Positions 46,847-58,652 of a stretch of DNA of 64,000 nt are shown here, piece after piece. The DNA lies in the NCBI GenBank assembly GCA_001600875.1, contig BCLD01000005.1:349533-413532 (forward strand), given 5' to 3'. Origin of the DNA: Solicoccozyma terricola (Eukaryota; Basidiomycota; Tremellomycetes; Filobasidiales; Piskurozymaceae). How positions within the stretch are numbered: the stretch's first letter is position 1; each line of letters begins with the position of its first letter. The notes under the pieces are model-generated. The model made no database searches. It worked only from the letters and a program-made list of their open reading frames with translations, and was not told where the DNA came from. The translations under genes were made by a program, and so were the position numbers.

Positions 46847-47783
46847 AATGTCTATTCCCTACCAACCCACAATCATGCCGGCGGAGACACCACTAGACGA
46901 AAAGGAGGTCTCACACCACCTTGATGCCGGCCTGGATGCAGGAAAATTCGAGGATGAGCACAGGGTCGTGTTGAAGTCTGAATTCGATAGCTTATCTTAC
47001 TGGAACACCATCAAGGCTTTCAAACTCATCGCGTTTTACTGCTTCATCGCAGCTTTTTCTGCAGCCACAGACGGCTATCAGGTGAGTAGTTCACCTCCAG
47101 GCGAACTGCAATTCTTGGTCCAAGAGACTAACAGCGCCTACTGAGAAAGATCAATGTCAACGGCAACATCCTGGCAAGCAAAGGCTTCATCCTGCAATTC
47201 TCCACCGTGAAGGATGCCAAAGGACACCAGATTCTGGCGGCAGGATGGAGTGAGTAGAACCTATCATTGCTGCAGCAAGTTTGGCACATCTAAATATCGA
47301 CTACTGCTGCAACAGTCGCGGCCTGGAGTGGGATACAATCGGTTGGACAGCTTATGCAATGACAACCATGCATTTCCTCAGCGATCGATTTGGACGTAAA
47401 AGTGCACTGTTTACACTTTGGTTTATCCTTGCTCTGGTGAGCGATTTTGGGATGTTAATCCAAGCTACTAGACTTGACAAGGAAATTTGGCAGTCTGTTA
47501 TGACTGAATGTTTGTCTACACATCCATGGCACTGGCTTCTGGCGAAGTTGCTTGCGGGAATGGGCGTAGGAGCTTTGCAGGTGAGTGGAACCGACTCTTT
47601 CCTTTGACATAGCGGAATGAGAAATGCCGTATTGACCTTCTATATTTTTCGCCACTAGGCTACGGTGCCTGCCTACATCGCTGAACTCGCTCCAAACCGA
47701 ATCCGGGGAGCTCTCTTGTTGTCCTATTCCCTGTGGTTCGGGATCGGAGGATTCATCGGCCCACTTGCTCTTCGACCGGTAAT
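46847..47783 (+). pseudogene. MFS sugar transporter, 3'-truncated by duplicated unit B
   Basis: The plus strand encodes the N-terminal half of a maltose/hexose-type permease: a charged N-terminus (LDEKEVSHHLDAGLDAGK), first helix FKLIAFYCFIAAFSAATDGY, NVNGNILASKGF, SDRFGRKSALFTLWFILAL (the DRxGRK loop), LLAKLLAGMGVGALQ and YIAELAPNRIRGALL. It breaks off after GGFIGPLALR at about 47780. A frame change lies near 47345. Unit A ends about 370 bp before its start and unit B begins about 85 bp after its end. The missing half is not found beyond unit B. Confidence 0.75.
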
Positions 47784-47865
47784 CGCCACCCGTCAACACC
47801 TTGCGTTCAGGGATCTCGCTTTCTTGCCATCGACTAAGCCGACCACGCTGGATCGGTCACCCTTC

Positions 47866-50800
47866 ACGTCTTTTCACTACCTTGCTCGCTGTCTGGCGAC
47901 ACCATGTATAGAAGTGTTAAGCATCACAGGATATCTCATATCTGACATATTTCAACACCTTGTATCTCCTGCACAAAGGATACAGCAGGCTCAGTATCAT
48001 GCCGCCGATTACGAAGAAGGCAGACGGTGAATGAGCGTGAGAATCCGAGATATGTCATTCGGAAGGAGACCAAACCTTTTGAACAGGATGTGGATGTGAG
48101 GAGGGGAGAGAGGGAGGAGGAGCGTGGATAGAGTAGAGTAACGGACATGTATGATTCCAGATGTCCGTCGTTACGAGATTACTTCTTCATCACTCTCATC
48201 ACCATCATCGACTGGACGTCACCGTCGGTCCCACATGACATTCCACATCATCCTTGCTGCTGTGCACTAGTATACATCCTCCACCGCTGCACGTGTCCTT
48301 TTACGCGACACAGCAGCGTAGCCGAACTATGTAAGTCAGTGATTCGCGTCTCCTTGTTTACTTATCTTTCAACAATCCGATTCACACCATACTTCTGCTC
48401 ATCAAACAGCGGTAACGAAGACATCTCCCGGCTATCTATCCCGACGTTCGACCAGTTCGTGAACGCCAGGGTTACGCACGGTACCATCCGCTCAAGGAGA
48501 GGACACACAGGCGAACGCGTGAACGATCGAACGCCTTGGTTCACTTTCACGAACCTCACCACTCACTAATTCACTACGTATTCAACGTATCTTGGACTTG
48601 AACCACCATACAGAGCATCCGACATTGGAGACCGGAATTCGGAACCTTGAGGAACCTCCTTCCAGCTGGTTACTGTCAGAACAACCAACTCAACCGCCAA
48701 CTCTAATAGATGCAATTCGACATTCCCTACGTCTTCAATATATGACAACTCCATCTAATACCAATGGAAATGTTGCCGGAGATGACGATCATGGGAGTTG
48801 GAGTCAACTAGGAGAAATGATTGGTGGTTCCATTAACCCCACTACGACCGCTACTATCACCTCCCTCCGTACCGCCAATACCAACGCTTACAATGCTACC
48901 ACCACCAAATCAACCACCAACGGGGATACCTTTCCGACAGCGGCGTCATTGGCTTGGAGACCTTCAGTTGTAGCTCCTGCACCAGCGGATTCACCTCAGA
49001 GGTCAATTATAACGCCTTTGAATTTTTTGAATTCGGGAGCGAGTTTGACTGTTGATAGCAGTAGTGGGAAGAAGAAAGATGATTCTACTCCTCAGGTGGG
49101 TATAACTATTCTCTCTACCTCTCCTCTCCCTCCCCTGGTTCCCTCTTCGTAAATGTTGCTAACCCACGCTTTTCCTTGTATTGAATAGAAATGGCGGTCA
49201 ATCCTCATTGGTGGTCCAGGTCCACCACCGGAAATCGTGAATTCACCATCTGGGAGAACAACTTCAATCACACCAAAGAAACATCGTCAGATGCCGAGTG
49301 TGTCGACTCCTGAATCATCGGACATGGGGACGGGAATGGATGGGATGGGAGGTGGACGTGGAGGGTCTGACATTGAGATGTCGTCGCCGAGTGGTCCGGG
49401 TGGGATGAATGGTAATGGTATTGGAAAGAGTGTTTATAGGACAAGGAATGCGAGTCCATTAATTGGGAGGTTGAGAAACCCAATGAGAGGAGTGAAGAAT
49501 CCTCGAAACAAATCGAAAGAGAAACCATTAAACTTCCAACCAAGACGACCCAGAAGAACGGCAACACTCTAATCCTCTCACTGGCAGAACGATCCACCGC
49601 TATTCTTCAACCACAAATCCAAAAACCTTCCTCATCGCCCTCTACTCCCGGTCAACCCCGCAAATCCACTCCTACATCTGTCCAGCACGAGGACGTTCCT
49701 AGATCAATAACGGCTCTACCTCCACCGGAACGAACTTATAAACGAAAAGCTACGGATAGCGTTGAACCATCACAGACTCCTAAGGAAGGGACGTCGACAA
49801 TTCGAATTTCTCCGAGGAGAGTGGCGAATAGACTGCTGCTGTTGATAAAGAGAAACAGAAGCATAAACAGGAGGAATCGTCTCCTGCTGGGAGGACTAGG
49901 ATGGAAGCGGATGAAGCGGCTGCGACTACTTCAACGGCTGAGGCGAGTGTGACTCCGGGTGCGGGACCTAGTACGGCAAAAAATAAGAAGTCGAGGAAGC
50001 AGTTTCTGAGTAAAGAGAGGATTGAAGATTCCCCAAGTGACGGTGAACAAGGTGAGGTGGTCGGGATTGAGTTGGAGCAGGTCGCGAATGGTGAGTTGAA
50101 CGTTAGGTGGAAGGGGGCTGGGCGCTGGGTGCTAACAGGTGATTTGTGGGATTAGGATCGGACGGAAGTGGAGATGCGACGAAAATGAAGAAAAAGGGCA
50201 ACAGACCATTGGGATACGTCTACGTGAGTGGCTCTGCATGACCTCGCTACATTGCCCTCCAGTCACGACTGAAACCTCCCCCCCCCCCCCCAGATTGAAG
50301 AACCCGTTGTCAAAACCACCAACTCTTTCGAAGACATCACTGCCCAACTCGACACTGGTCGTCGTTACACCCGTCTTGCACGCACCGCCGTAGATGGTGA
50401 ACTCCAGAGACCACCCTGTGCACAATGCGTCGGGAGCGGTGGCGACTGTATTCGTCGAGCCATCGACATCCCGCTCTCTCGTCGTCTTGAACTGGGTAAA
50501 CAGCATCCGAAAGGAGTGATCCCGGATTCTGAATTCCTGGGTTCGTGTGAAAGGTGTCAGAGGACGGGAATGTCGAAGACTTGTTCCTTTGTCAAGTCGG
50601 ATGGTGGGGGTCCGAGTGGCAAGATGGGGTATGGAGTGAAGAGGAAAGTGTATGCGAAGATGGATTACTTGACCCCGCCGGGAAGCAAGGTGTTGAAGAA
50701 GGCGCATACAGATTCACCGCAGCAGGTGAGTCGACGAGATCCTCACTCGATTTCAGGCGCATCAAGCTGAGCATCCCCTCCCACTCAGCGCTTATCCCTC

Positions 50801-52446
50801 CCGGCGGATTCACCCGCCACTCCAATTATGGATTCACCCAGCACCAGCCGAATTATCCTGGATCCATCGCGTGATGATATCTCCAGAGTCATTTCTCTTT
50901 CACGATCCAAGTCTACGCCGGGTACCGCACCGCATCATCTCGTCGATATGGGAATTGGCGCATCTGGTTCTGTGCCGGTTATCGTGGGTTCGCCGAAGGA
51001 TCCGAACGTCGCTGGCATGGCCACCTTTACTCCCGCATCGAAGGCCATCGGCAACGGCAGACCCACGTCTGGCACTGCCAACAGTCCAACCGCCCCAGCA
51101 TCCGCCCCAACTCCAGCTGCGAACGGCAAAGCACTCATGATGCGAGGTTCCCCAGGTCGACCTACAGCTCTCCCACTCAACGGAGAAACAAAGGCCCCCG
51201 CAGCTCAAACTTCGTCATCGAGTGGTTGGTCGTTGACCACTGCGCCAGCGTTGCCTTCGAGTGCTGAGACGGGCAAGTTGGAGGTATCGGAGGAAGTAGC
51301 GCAAAAGGCTGTCACTCCGTCTTCCGTGACTCCTGTTGTGGCNTCTGCACCGACTGCGCCATCGGCTTCGGCTTCCAGCTCGACTCTTGCCTCTACTACG
51401 CCGGCTGCGATCACTGCTCCGGTATCGAAGGGTGCTCCGGTTACCATCACTACGCTGGAAAAGGTGGCTCCAGTTGCTCGAACACCAGGGCGTGAGTTCT
51501 CAGCCAGTTCATTACGTCCGCGAAGCTCCAGCTGACCACCTTCTTGCTCAGTGAACCCAGCGGCCGCCGCTNCTGCGACCGCCATGAAGACCGACGNTAT
51601 CACCCCAGNAGTCCGACAAAGAGGTGTGGCCCTACCACCCGCCTCAACCATTGAAGTATCTGCCATCGCGAGTACACCCGCAGTTCCCTCGATCCGTCCG
51701 CCTTCGCCAAACCTCGCCACTGCTACGGCTACGGCTACCACACCAACGTCCTTGCCCGCTGCTCTCGTTACCTCCGTCAAGGCTCTTCTGGGCACACTCA
51801 TCGAAGCCTACCAAGCCATCTGCTTCNGCAGCAACTTCGAAGCCATCCATCGTGAAACCGTCATGGCGTTAGTCACCTCCTGGCGCCACCGAAACGAACG
51901 AGAAGCTCACATCCGACAAATGGATTACGGACCGGAGATGGCCGAGCTCATTGAAGAAGTGGTTAGTCAGATCAAGCGTATCGTTGGCGAAAATCCCCCG
52001 TTCGTCATTGAGTTCTTGTCCAAAAAGGCTCNAGAAGATACCGATAAGGTTCTGGGGCTGTTGGAATTGAAAGAGAGGTGGTCATGGTCAACTCTTTGAA
52101 AGCATGGGAGGAGAGCACGGTGGGGAGAGAGATGTGTGTGGCGCATTTTGGAGTAGCCGTTGTATTCCATCCAGCTTTCGCTCTTTAGATGTTTTTTTCC
52201 CGTTTCTTCGATTGTGTGTTTTATCGAGGGATGTTGCAGTGTTTGCCCAAGTGGCATTCCAGGCAGGACACATCACGGAGGAGGTGGAGGTGCTTTATTT
52301 GGTCGCTGTCAAACTAATCTTTGGATAACCGCGTCAAACGTCACAACATTCAAACAGCGTCGACCATCACTGATCCTCAGTCCCAGGCGAAATTCTAAGG
52401 ACAGTTGAGCAGGTCCAACATCGACCCTGTCTTGCTCAGTCAGTCT
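47866..52446 (+). repeat. 4.6-kb duplicated unit, copy B
   Basis: Second copy of the unit at 42066-46478, same orientation. It differs by many substitutions and small indels but keeps the same exon order. Confidence 0.85.
48742..52099 (+). pseudogene. unit gene copy B: cysteine-cluster protein (frameshifted)
   Basis: Same exon plan as copy A: 48742 to about 49095, 49190 onward, 50294-50723, 50828-51490 and 51551-52099. It keeps two cysteine motifs, CAQCVGSGGDC (about 50419) and CERCQRTGMSKTC (about 50549), of the form CX2CX6C and CX2CX8C. The C-terminal domain is also kept (EAYQAICF, SWRHRNERE, GENPPFVIEFLSKKA). The intron before the last exon keeps phase 1 in both copies, which supports the model. 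The second exon is frameshifted near 49465 and again near 49830. A run of 14 C (50278-50291) fills the pyrimidine tract of one acceptor. Family not recognised. Confidence 0.65.
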
Positions 52447-52449
52447 CTA

Positions 52450-53421
52450 TTCAACTTCCCTACAACCTCAAGGCGCATGCATCCATCTGGGCAAGATGAA
52501 GATGACTATTCGAGGTCAAAGGAAGATATCCCTGTCAGTTGCTTTGCACCTGGACAGATCGACCGTGATCCTTCCTCGAAACGCATCAAGGAGTCATGCA
52601 CCATCAAAACTGAGCACGAACGACTCACTGCAGCCTCCAGTCGGGCTCCGGGCACTGAATACTCATCGTTGACCATATCGATCTACCGCATGGAAGCACT
52701 CAAGGTGCAAGTTGCCCTGTTCGACACCCCTTCAGCCACCGAGAAAAGANACCTTTTGGATACCAGGGTCTGTTGCTGCTTCCAGGTGNCTAAGGAACAA
52801 CNGCAGAGGAGGAAACATGCGAGTAGAGCGGCCGTCATTCATTGACTAGGAGGGACTCGTTTTAGTGAAACGGTTAGCTTTATAACATCACCGGTTGCAA
52901 CCATNCATTCGACTCTTTACTGGGCGCGTCGGTAATATTGACGTCTTGATCTCAATCTGCCCAAAACCATTCCTCAGTTCGCGGTTACCTTCCATACGCC
53001 ATCGATCATGAGCAATGCATATTGACTGGCCATTCATCCATGTTAGGCCAATCAAGCATAGATCATCAGGCTCTTGGGCAGTTTTGTTAGGGAGTCAGGG
53101 GCAGGTTGGCGAGTTGGCGTGTTAATTTAGGGATGCAGGCATGACGGAGCAGGCGTATGTTTGCACTTGAAGCTGGCGCCGTGGCGAATAAGCTGTGTCT
53201 GACACCTACGAAAAGAACGAAGTGGCTCCTCTTACCCTGCAGACCCAAGATAGGTAGATGTGAAACTCCATCGCTATCCCCTCAGAGTGGAGGTGCACAG
53301 GGCGTTCGATCGTGAAGAGGAGCGAAAGTATTAGGATATATTTGCCAAAGCTTGGCTGAAGACGTAAGGAATACAACGATAGTGAGATACAATGCAGGCA
53401 GCCGAATCCCTTCATTTGGGC
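52450..53421. other. no gene recognised
   Basis: Right flank of unit B. A plus-strand frame to 52845 shows no motif; N bases are frequent. Confidence 0.4.
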
Positions 53422-54241
53422 CTAATGCCTCCACCCCTNCACCCCACGATGGCTAAGATCATGCCTCGAGATCCGCACGTTCCCCGTCAACACCGACTTC
53501 AGGCTCCCTTTCCTCTTCGGCTGCTCCTGGTCCTGTTTGGGCTGATCAAGCATCTCGGTATGCCCCCATTCCTCCCACCTGTCCTTGGACAGCGACCACC
53601 GCCATTCCGATCTCGGGACTGATCGCGGGGTGTCCCGGCGGTGGTGGTTCCAGTCGAACACCCTGTCATCGGCTTCGGGGCGCCAGGTTGCTTTGGAATG
53701 CGGTGCTGGGCCATTGGACCGGTGATCGGTCGGTGGGGAGTGACGTTCTCGGTGGGATTGGAGTGTCCCTTCGTTGGAGCTTTGGACGGACGGGTGGGCC
53801 GGCTCGGGTCTTCGGCTCCGAGGGTTGAAGCTCGAAAGGGGAGACGTCGCTGTGGTACTCGGCGTCGTCGTCCACAATCCCGACCTCGTCGATGACCGCG
53901 GGTAGACGTCGGATGCCAAAGTTATACGGCGAATCCATGGTCGAGGAGGATAATGTTGACCTGGACANGCGGCCCGGGGTGCCCGTGGTCCTNCGCTTGA
54001 TCGAAGGCGGCACTCGGTCGGCTTCGCGCTGGATGGGGAAGTGGGCGGCAGGCGAGGACGGTCGATGCGGTTGCGAGTAGATCGCAAGCGTGAGCANGGG
54101 CGATGAGTATGGAGTGAGCATGGGCGACGAATGGGCGCTCGAGGATGATGAAGACATTGAGCTTTGATTTGTGGTGTGATGCTGGAGGTCAAGGGTAGCT
54201 TTTGTGATATGCTGAGTTGTGATGATCGTGCGGTATNCCAA
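53422..54241 (-). CDS. uncharacterised Ser/Pro-rich protein, frame uncertain
   Basis: Two overlapping minus-strand frames look coding. The upstream one starts near 54157 with a Ser-rich stretch (SSSSSSAHSSPMLTPYSSP), then DSPYNFGIRRLPAVIDEVGI and DDDAEYHSDVSPFEL. The downstream one reads DDRVFDWNHHRRDTP, SLSKDRWEEWGHTEMLDQ and KGSLKSVLTGN. They would form one protein of about 245 residues if the frame changed near 53680. The composition suggests a disordered regulatory protein. No family recognised; the frame change may be a sequence error. Confidence 0.4.
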
Positions 54242-56471
54242 CCTAGACTCGATTCACAGCCTACAACCATGGACACCTTCCTGCTTTATACGTTCCCTAC
54301 TGGTGCCTTCCGCCACGATCAGCACAAAGCGTCCTATAGCATGTGGGCACACTTCGCTGGCCCAGGCCGAGTGGTGGCCCAGTGGTGTGGACGTCGTCTC
54401 TCACGCTCCGGTCCCACACCCTGTTCGGCCAGACTCGCATTGCCCCTGGACGCGATTCTACGTCATTATTGCATCCCGCGTGCGAGTTGAAGAACATCCG
54501 CTCAGACAGCGTCCCATTATTTCGTCCTCACCCAGAAACTGATCACGAGACGACCGGATGTTCCGTCGATCTTCCAGGGACGTCGTTTCGGGCCCACCGG
54601 ACAATACGGAGTCCCACTCGAAGGTTATAGACGGTCAAGGAGAAAGAGAATCTCTTCCCCGGGCGNCGTGGACGCCAAATCGTCCGAATCCGCTTGTGGG
54701 TCCTTCCAGCTCTCCAGGGCGATGAGGATGATCAAGCAAAACGAGAGGGATGAGCAGAGCAGGAGCGGGGAGAGGCAAGTTCCACAAATCAGAGTAAAAA
54801 GAAAAGCCAATAGTTGAATACATGCTATTACCGCAGGTTGTCCCACATTTGTTTCCGCACAATGCGGCTGCGGCGTCGAGCGAGCAACGTGGTCCTCTTT
54901 GGGGGCACGCTTGACACATCGTCCTGACGTCCTGCTGTTTGTCCTCCTCCGCGTAACTTCGCAACGCTCCGCTTGATCGCCTGTTCNGCTGCACTGACCA
55001 TCGAGCACACCTCGACTTGACGGCCGTGAGGGTGGGACTGGACCCCGCCATCTCTTGCGGAGACCGCCTCTTCCAGCGATCCTGTCGGTATGACTGACCT
55101 TACGGGCTAGCGGGAGGCATGGTTGGAGGGAGGACGAAGGAGGTGGGTGCATCAGATGCCTAGTTTGATGAAATGTCGTCCCGCCTCCGCTTTTAGATGC
55201 TCGCATACCCCATCGGATTCGGTTCCAGCAATCGCGAAGGTCCATTATTCCATCGTGCAAGCGGCATTGAGTGTACTGCTCGCCGTCGAAANGATCATCG
55301 GGAGTCAGCAGCGAAACATGCACCCCACTACTCGTGTACGTCAGGGCATCCGGCCGGGCTTTCGTTGGTCGTGATAGGCTGATAATGGAAGTAAGCAAAT
55401 AGAGTAGGCCGCCCCGAGAGTACGTGTTGTCGGTTCAAAAACAAACTCCGGACCGTTCTCCATCGTCTCGACCATTGACGTTCCCTAGATGACATTCCCT
55501 AGGTTGAGCTCTACGAAAAGCAGACGCCCGTAGGCAGCAACAACAGGGTCGTCGATGCAACGTAGTTCAAGGAAGACGCAGCACTGACTGGCGTGGGTGC
55601 TCCAGTCGACTCTCCAGCACGCGTCCTGTTGCCGCCAACCATCGCCACGGACGTTAGCTTTCCGCCCCTGAACGAACGGTAGGGAAGGACCGTCCGCTCA
55701 CAATGCCGCCAGCAGACATAGGACCACGGTCACAATCTCCTGCCAAGGACTGGTTTGGGATTGCCATGCGGGGTGGTCTGTAGGGTGGGTCACAAATGTG
55801 TCAACCGACCTGCGGGAGGCGTGCCTCATTCCCAAATGTGGTCGTCCATCCTCCAACCGTCCTGGCGCTACTGAGTCATCGAAGATGTCGTCGCAGCATT
55901 CAACAAAAGTCGACGTCCACCTTCACAGGTCCAGACGGATCGGACGATGTCACGATTTTTCACTCCGAAGGTTGACATTTGATCTGTCACCAGCCAACAG
56001 GATCAGGCCCATCTTTGGGTGAAGGCGATACCAATGCTTGCCCGATCAGGCACACGGCACCTCATCCCTGCCAATCAAGCGGAAACCTGAGAGTTGTGTG
56101 ACCCTCTCCCCTATTTCACCTGGCATTTATCTTTGTCCGCGTCTCCGGGTTATCACGCTTGAAGGTGTCACGAATCTCGTCCTACTACATTACGACCCCT
56201 TCACACTTGACGATTGTTTACGATACTCTTACATGATGATAATGGAATCACAACGTTCTAGTGACATTTTGCGCTTGCGGTGTGACAATGAATGCCACAA
56301 GGCTACGCCTGGAGAACAGGTCGAATGACTTGGGAGCCTTTGCGAGGCTGCGACAGCATTGAGACTTCCAAGTAGCTTCGCCGGTGGAAGCGGTGCGGGT
56401 ATGATATCGAGAGGTTCAATACATATAACAATGGAATGGCATAGATGACCTGGGTACTGCGTATACAGATG
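54242..56471. other. no gene recognised
   Basis: Several medium open frames overlap on both strands (for example 54625-55398, minus, with one hydrophobic stretch near its end), none with a motif I can name. Confidence 0.4.
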
Positions 56472-57276
56472 TCGAGCCAGAGGTGTACTTTTGTAGAGAG
56501 AACAAGCATTTCATTTGTCAGGTTATGGGCCCATAGCTCTCTTCAAGACCTACATCACTTCGCCAGGCATAGTCGCTCGACATAGCCGCCACAAGTCGTC
56601 ACCTCTGCTGACGCGCTACCTACATCGCAAGTCGTCACCTTGGCTGGCGCAATACCCACATCGCAAGCCGTCACATCTTCTGACGCACTACCTACATTAC
56701 AAGTCGTCACCTCTGCCGACGCAATTCCTCAACCTCTGCTGGCGCACACCCTATTGTATACCCCATTCCCGGCTTCACCAAGGCCTTCGCTGTCCTCCAA
56801 AACCACGCCTCGGCCACTGGTACTGGCATTAATTGCTGGTGAAAGAATCAGGTCTAATCCTGTGGCTCGTCTCTGTTACTAGTGTCTTCACTTCGGTGAT
56901 CATCTGTCGACAAGCAGGCTTCACTCTTGATAAGTCCCCCAGGAACGTACTCCTCCCTATCCATAGACGATCAGACATACACTCACNCAACCTTTTCCAT
57001 GTCTGATTCAGAGGAAGAGAAGGGAGGAAGTGGGGCATACCGTGTCACGCGACTCAAGGGACGGGAGAACTATGCAGAGTGGGAGTTCTCTGTCCTGTCG
57101 GTCCTCCTAGCGAAGGCTATGATCCAATACCTCGATGAATCACCGAGAACCGAATCCTCGACCAAGCAGGAGCAAAAGTTTAACCGAGAATACCGGAAAA
57201 CCTACGCCATTCTCGCTCAGTCCCTCTCGACAATCGTCCAGTCCTCTCTCTCCTCTCTCTCCAAATCAAGCACCCA
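56472..57276 (+). mobile_element. Ty1/copia 5' end: LTR end, primer-binding site and truncated gag
   Basis: An LTR end closes with TTTGTCA at 56520 and is followed at once by GGTTATGGGCCCA (56521-56533). That sequence is complementary to the anticodon region of initiator tRNA-Met, the half-tRNA primer known from copia. A gag frame starts at 56999 with an acidic N-terminus (MSDSEEEKGG), then VTRLKGRENYAEWEFSVLSV and a TYAILAQSLSTIVQSSL stretch, the usual copia Gag start. It is cut off after about 90 codons, shortly before the opsin gene. No protease, integrase or RT follows. Confidence 0.8.
56592..56735 (+). repeat. four tandem 36-bp repeats in the copia leader
   Basis: Units start at 56592, 56628, 56664 and 56700 and share CAAGTCGTCACCTCTGCTGA with substitutions. 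They lie between the primer-binding site and gag. Confidence 0.85.
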
Positions 57277-57362
57277 GACAGCAGTCTCAAACATCCCGTT
57301 CCCATACCAACCTTTCCACGAACGCACCAGCCGCCACTTTCTTGTAACCCACGTCCGCCACC

Positions 57363-58441
57363 ATGGGCAGCAACGCCATCTTCGCCAACCCGTCCAACGC
57401 AGACATCACAATCACCCAGCGTGGGAGTGACTTTTTGTGGGCCTGGTTCGCGGTCATGACTATAGTCGATCTCGTCGTGATAGCATGGACCTTCCGAATC
57501 CTCAAGGGCAGACGCGCGTTCCATCAATTGTCCACCATCCTTTTGACCACTACCGCGATCGTGAGTCACGGTAGCAGCAGTTTGGTTTGCGACGTGCGAA
57601 CTCATCTGGGTATTGTTACCTTCACAGGCCTACTTCAGCATGGCTAGCAACCTCGGACAAGACCCTGTCCAGACCATTTTCAATGGCGCAGGACGCACCC
57701 GTGCATCCGGTTTGCTCCGTACATCGATTGGACAATCACTTTCCCATGCCCTGTCCTCCTCGTCCTCCTGGCCAGCGCTCTCCCCCTTTCTGACATCGTC
57801 GGCGCCGTCTTTTGGAGCATTGTCTTCGCCGTCACCCTCCTCATCGGCGCACACGTCGTCTGCCGATTCAAGTTTGGATACCTTGCTTTTGCCTGTTGCG
57901 CCATCATTTACGTCTGCTTCATGCTTCTTGGACCCGGAAGGAACTCTTCCGGTGCTCTGGGCTTGGACTACCGATCGGCATACACCAGGTCAGCGGCTTG
58001 GTTGTGCTTTATTTGGATGTTATACTCTATCTGCTAGGGTCTTTCTGAAGGTGGAAACCGAATCAGCCCGGACTCAGAGATGGTTTTCTACGGTTAGTAA
58101 TTCCTTCCGATCTGGTTGACCTGCCATAATAGACTAACGAGATCGCTTGCCTTTGTGTTCTGTTCACAATCGTTAGGTATCCTCGATCTCCTCATTAAAC
58201 CTGTCTTCTCCTCTTCCACCTCTGGCAAGTCACCCGCCTCGACTACACCAAGATGCAACTCCGGTCTTCCAAAGCTTCTGAAGGTGCGACCCTCGAGAAC
58301 CGTAATGACGGGGAGTTCAACAACATGCACAACATCAACACGAAAAACCGTCTCGCTGACGCTAACGCGCCTGGAACTGGAAACGGTCAGCCGAGGGTGA
58401 CAGAGGCGAATACCGTCGTTGGCCCTCAGTCGCACGTCTGA
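57363..58441 (+). pseudogene. microbial rhodopsin (fungal opsin) with two 1-nt frameshifts
   Basis: Three exons: 57363-57560, 57628-58092 and 58177-58441. Helices read in order, including FLWAWFAVMTIVDLVVIAWT, AYFSMASNLG, YIDWTITFPC (helix C with its Asp), SDIVGAVFWSIVFAVTLLIG, WLCFIWMLYSICWGLSEGG and, in helix G, ILDLLIKPVF. The Lys of DLLIK stands where retinal binds in bacteriorhodopsin (Asp four residues earlier), so this is an opsin and not a Lys-less ORP. The position of the helix-C proton donor is Leu. Exon 2 and exon 3 are each one base short for their splice phases: the frame slips just before YIDW (about 57720) and after KPVFS (about 58206). The tail is hydrophilic and ends at TGA 58441. 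The slips may be real lesions or assembly errors. Confidence 0.78.
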
Positions 58442-58508
58442 ACGTGTAGTACAACATTCGTTCCATGCCCTCTGGCTGCTTTTTCCAGAAGAACGGCCGA
58501 ATCACTAA

Positions 58509-58652
58509 TTCAAATTCAGATCTTATAATCCTTCATATTTAATTCTACAATATATATGTTGCAGTCCATACTTTTAGTGATTCAAATTCAGATCTTATAA
58601 TCCTTCATATTTAATTCTACAATAAATATATGTTGCAGTCCATACTTATATA
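58509..58652. repeat. two tandem 72-bp AT-rich repeats
   Basis: TTCAAATTCAGATCTTATAA begins at 58509 and again at 58581, each followed by the same CATATTTAATTCTACAATA and TGTTGCAGTCCATACTT. They lie between the opsin gene and the copia RNase H relic, possibly part of that element's LTR. Confidence 0.8.

Noticed and set aside
42066..52446. LTR retrotransposon pair
   Set aside because: The 4.4-4.6 kb repeats encode a multi-exon gene, lack TG..CA ends, primer site and target duplication, and the DNA between them is a host sugar transporter.
54625..55398. 257-codon minus-strand protein
   Set aside because: Low-complexity, contains N bases and overlaps other open frames; no motif or splice evidence.
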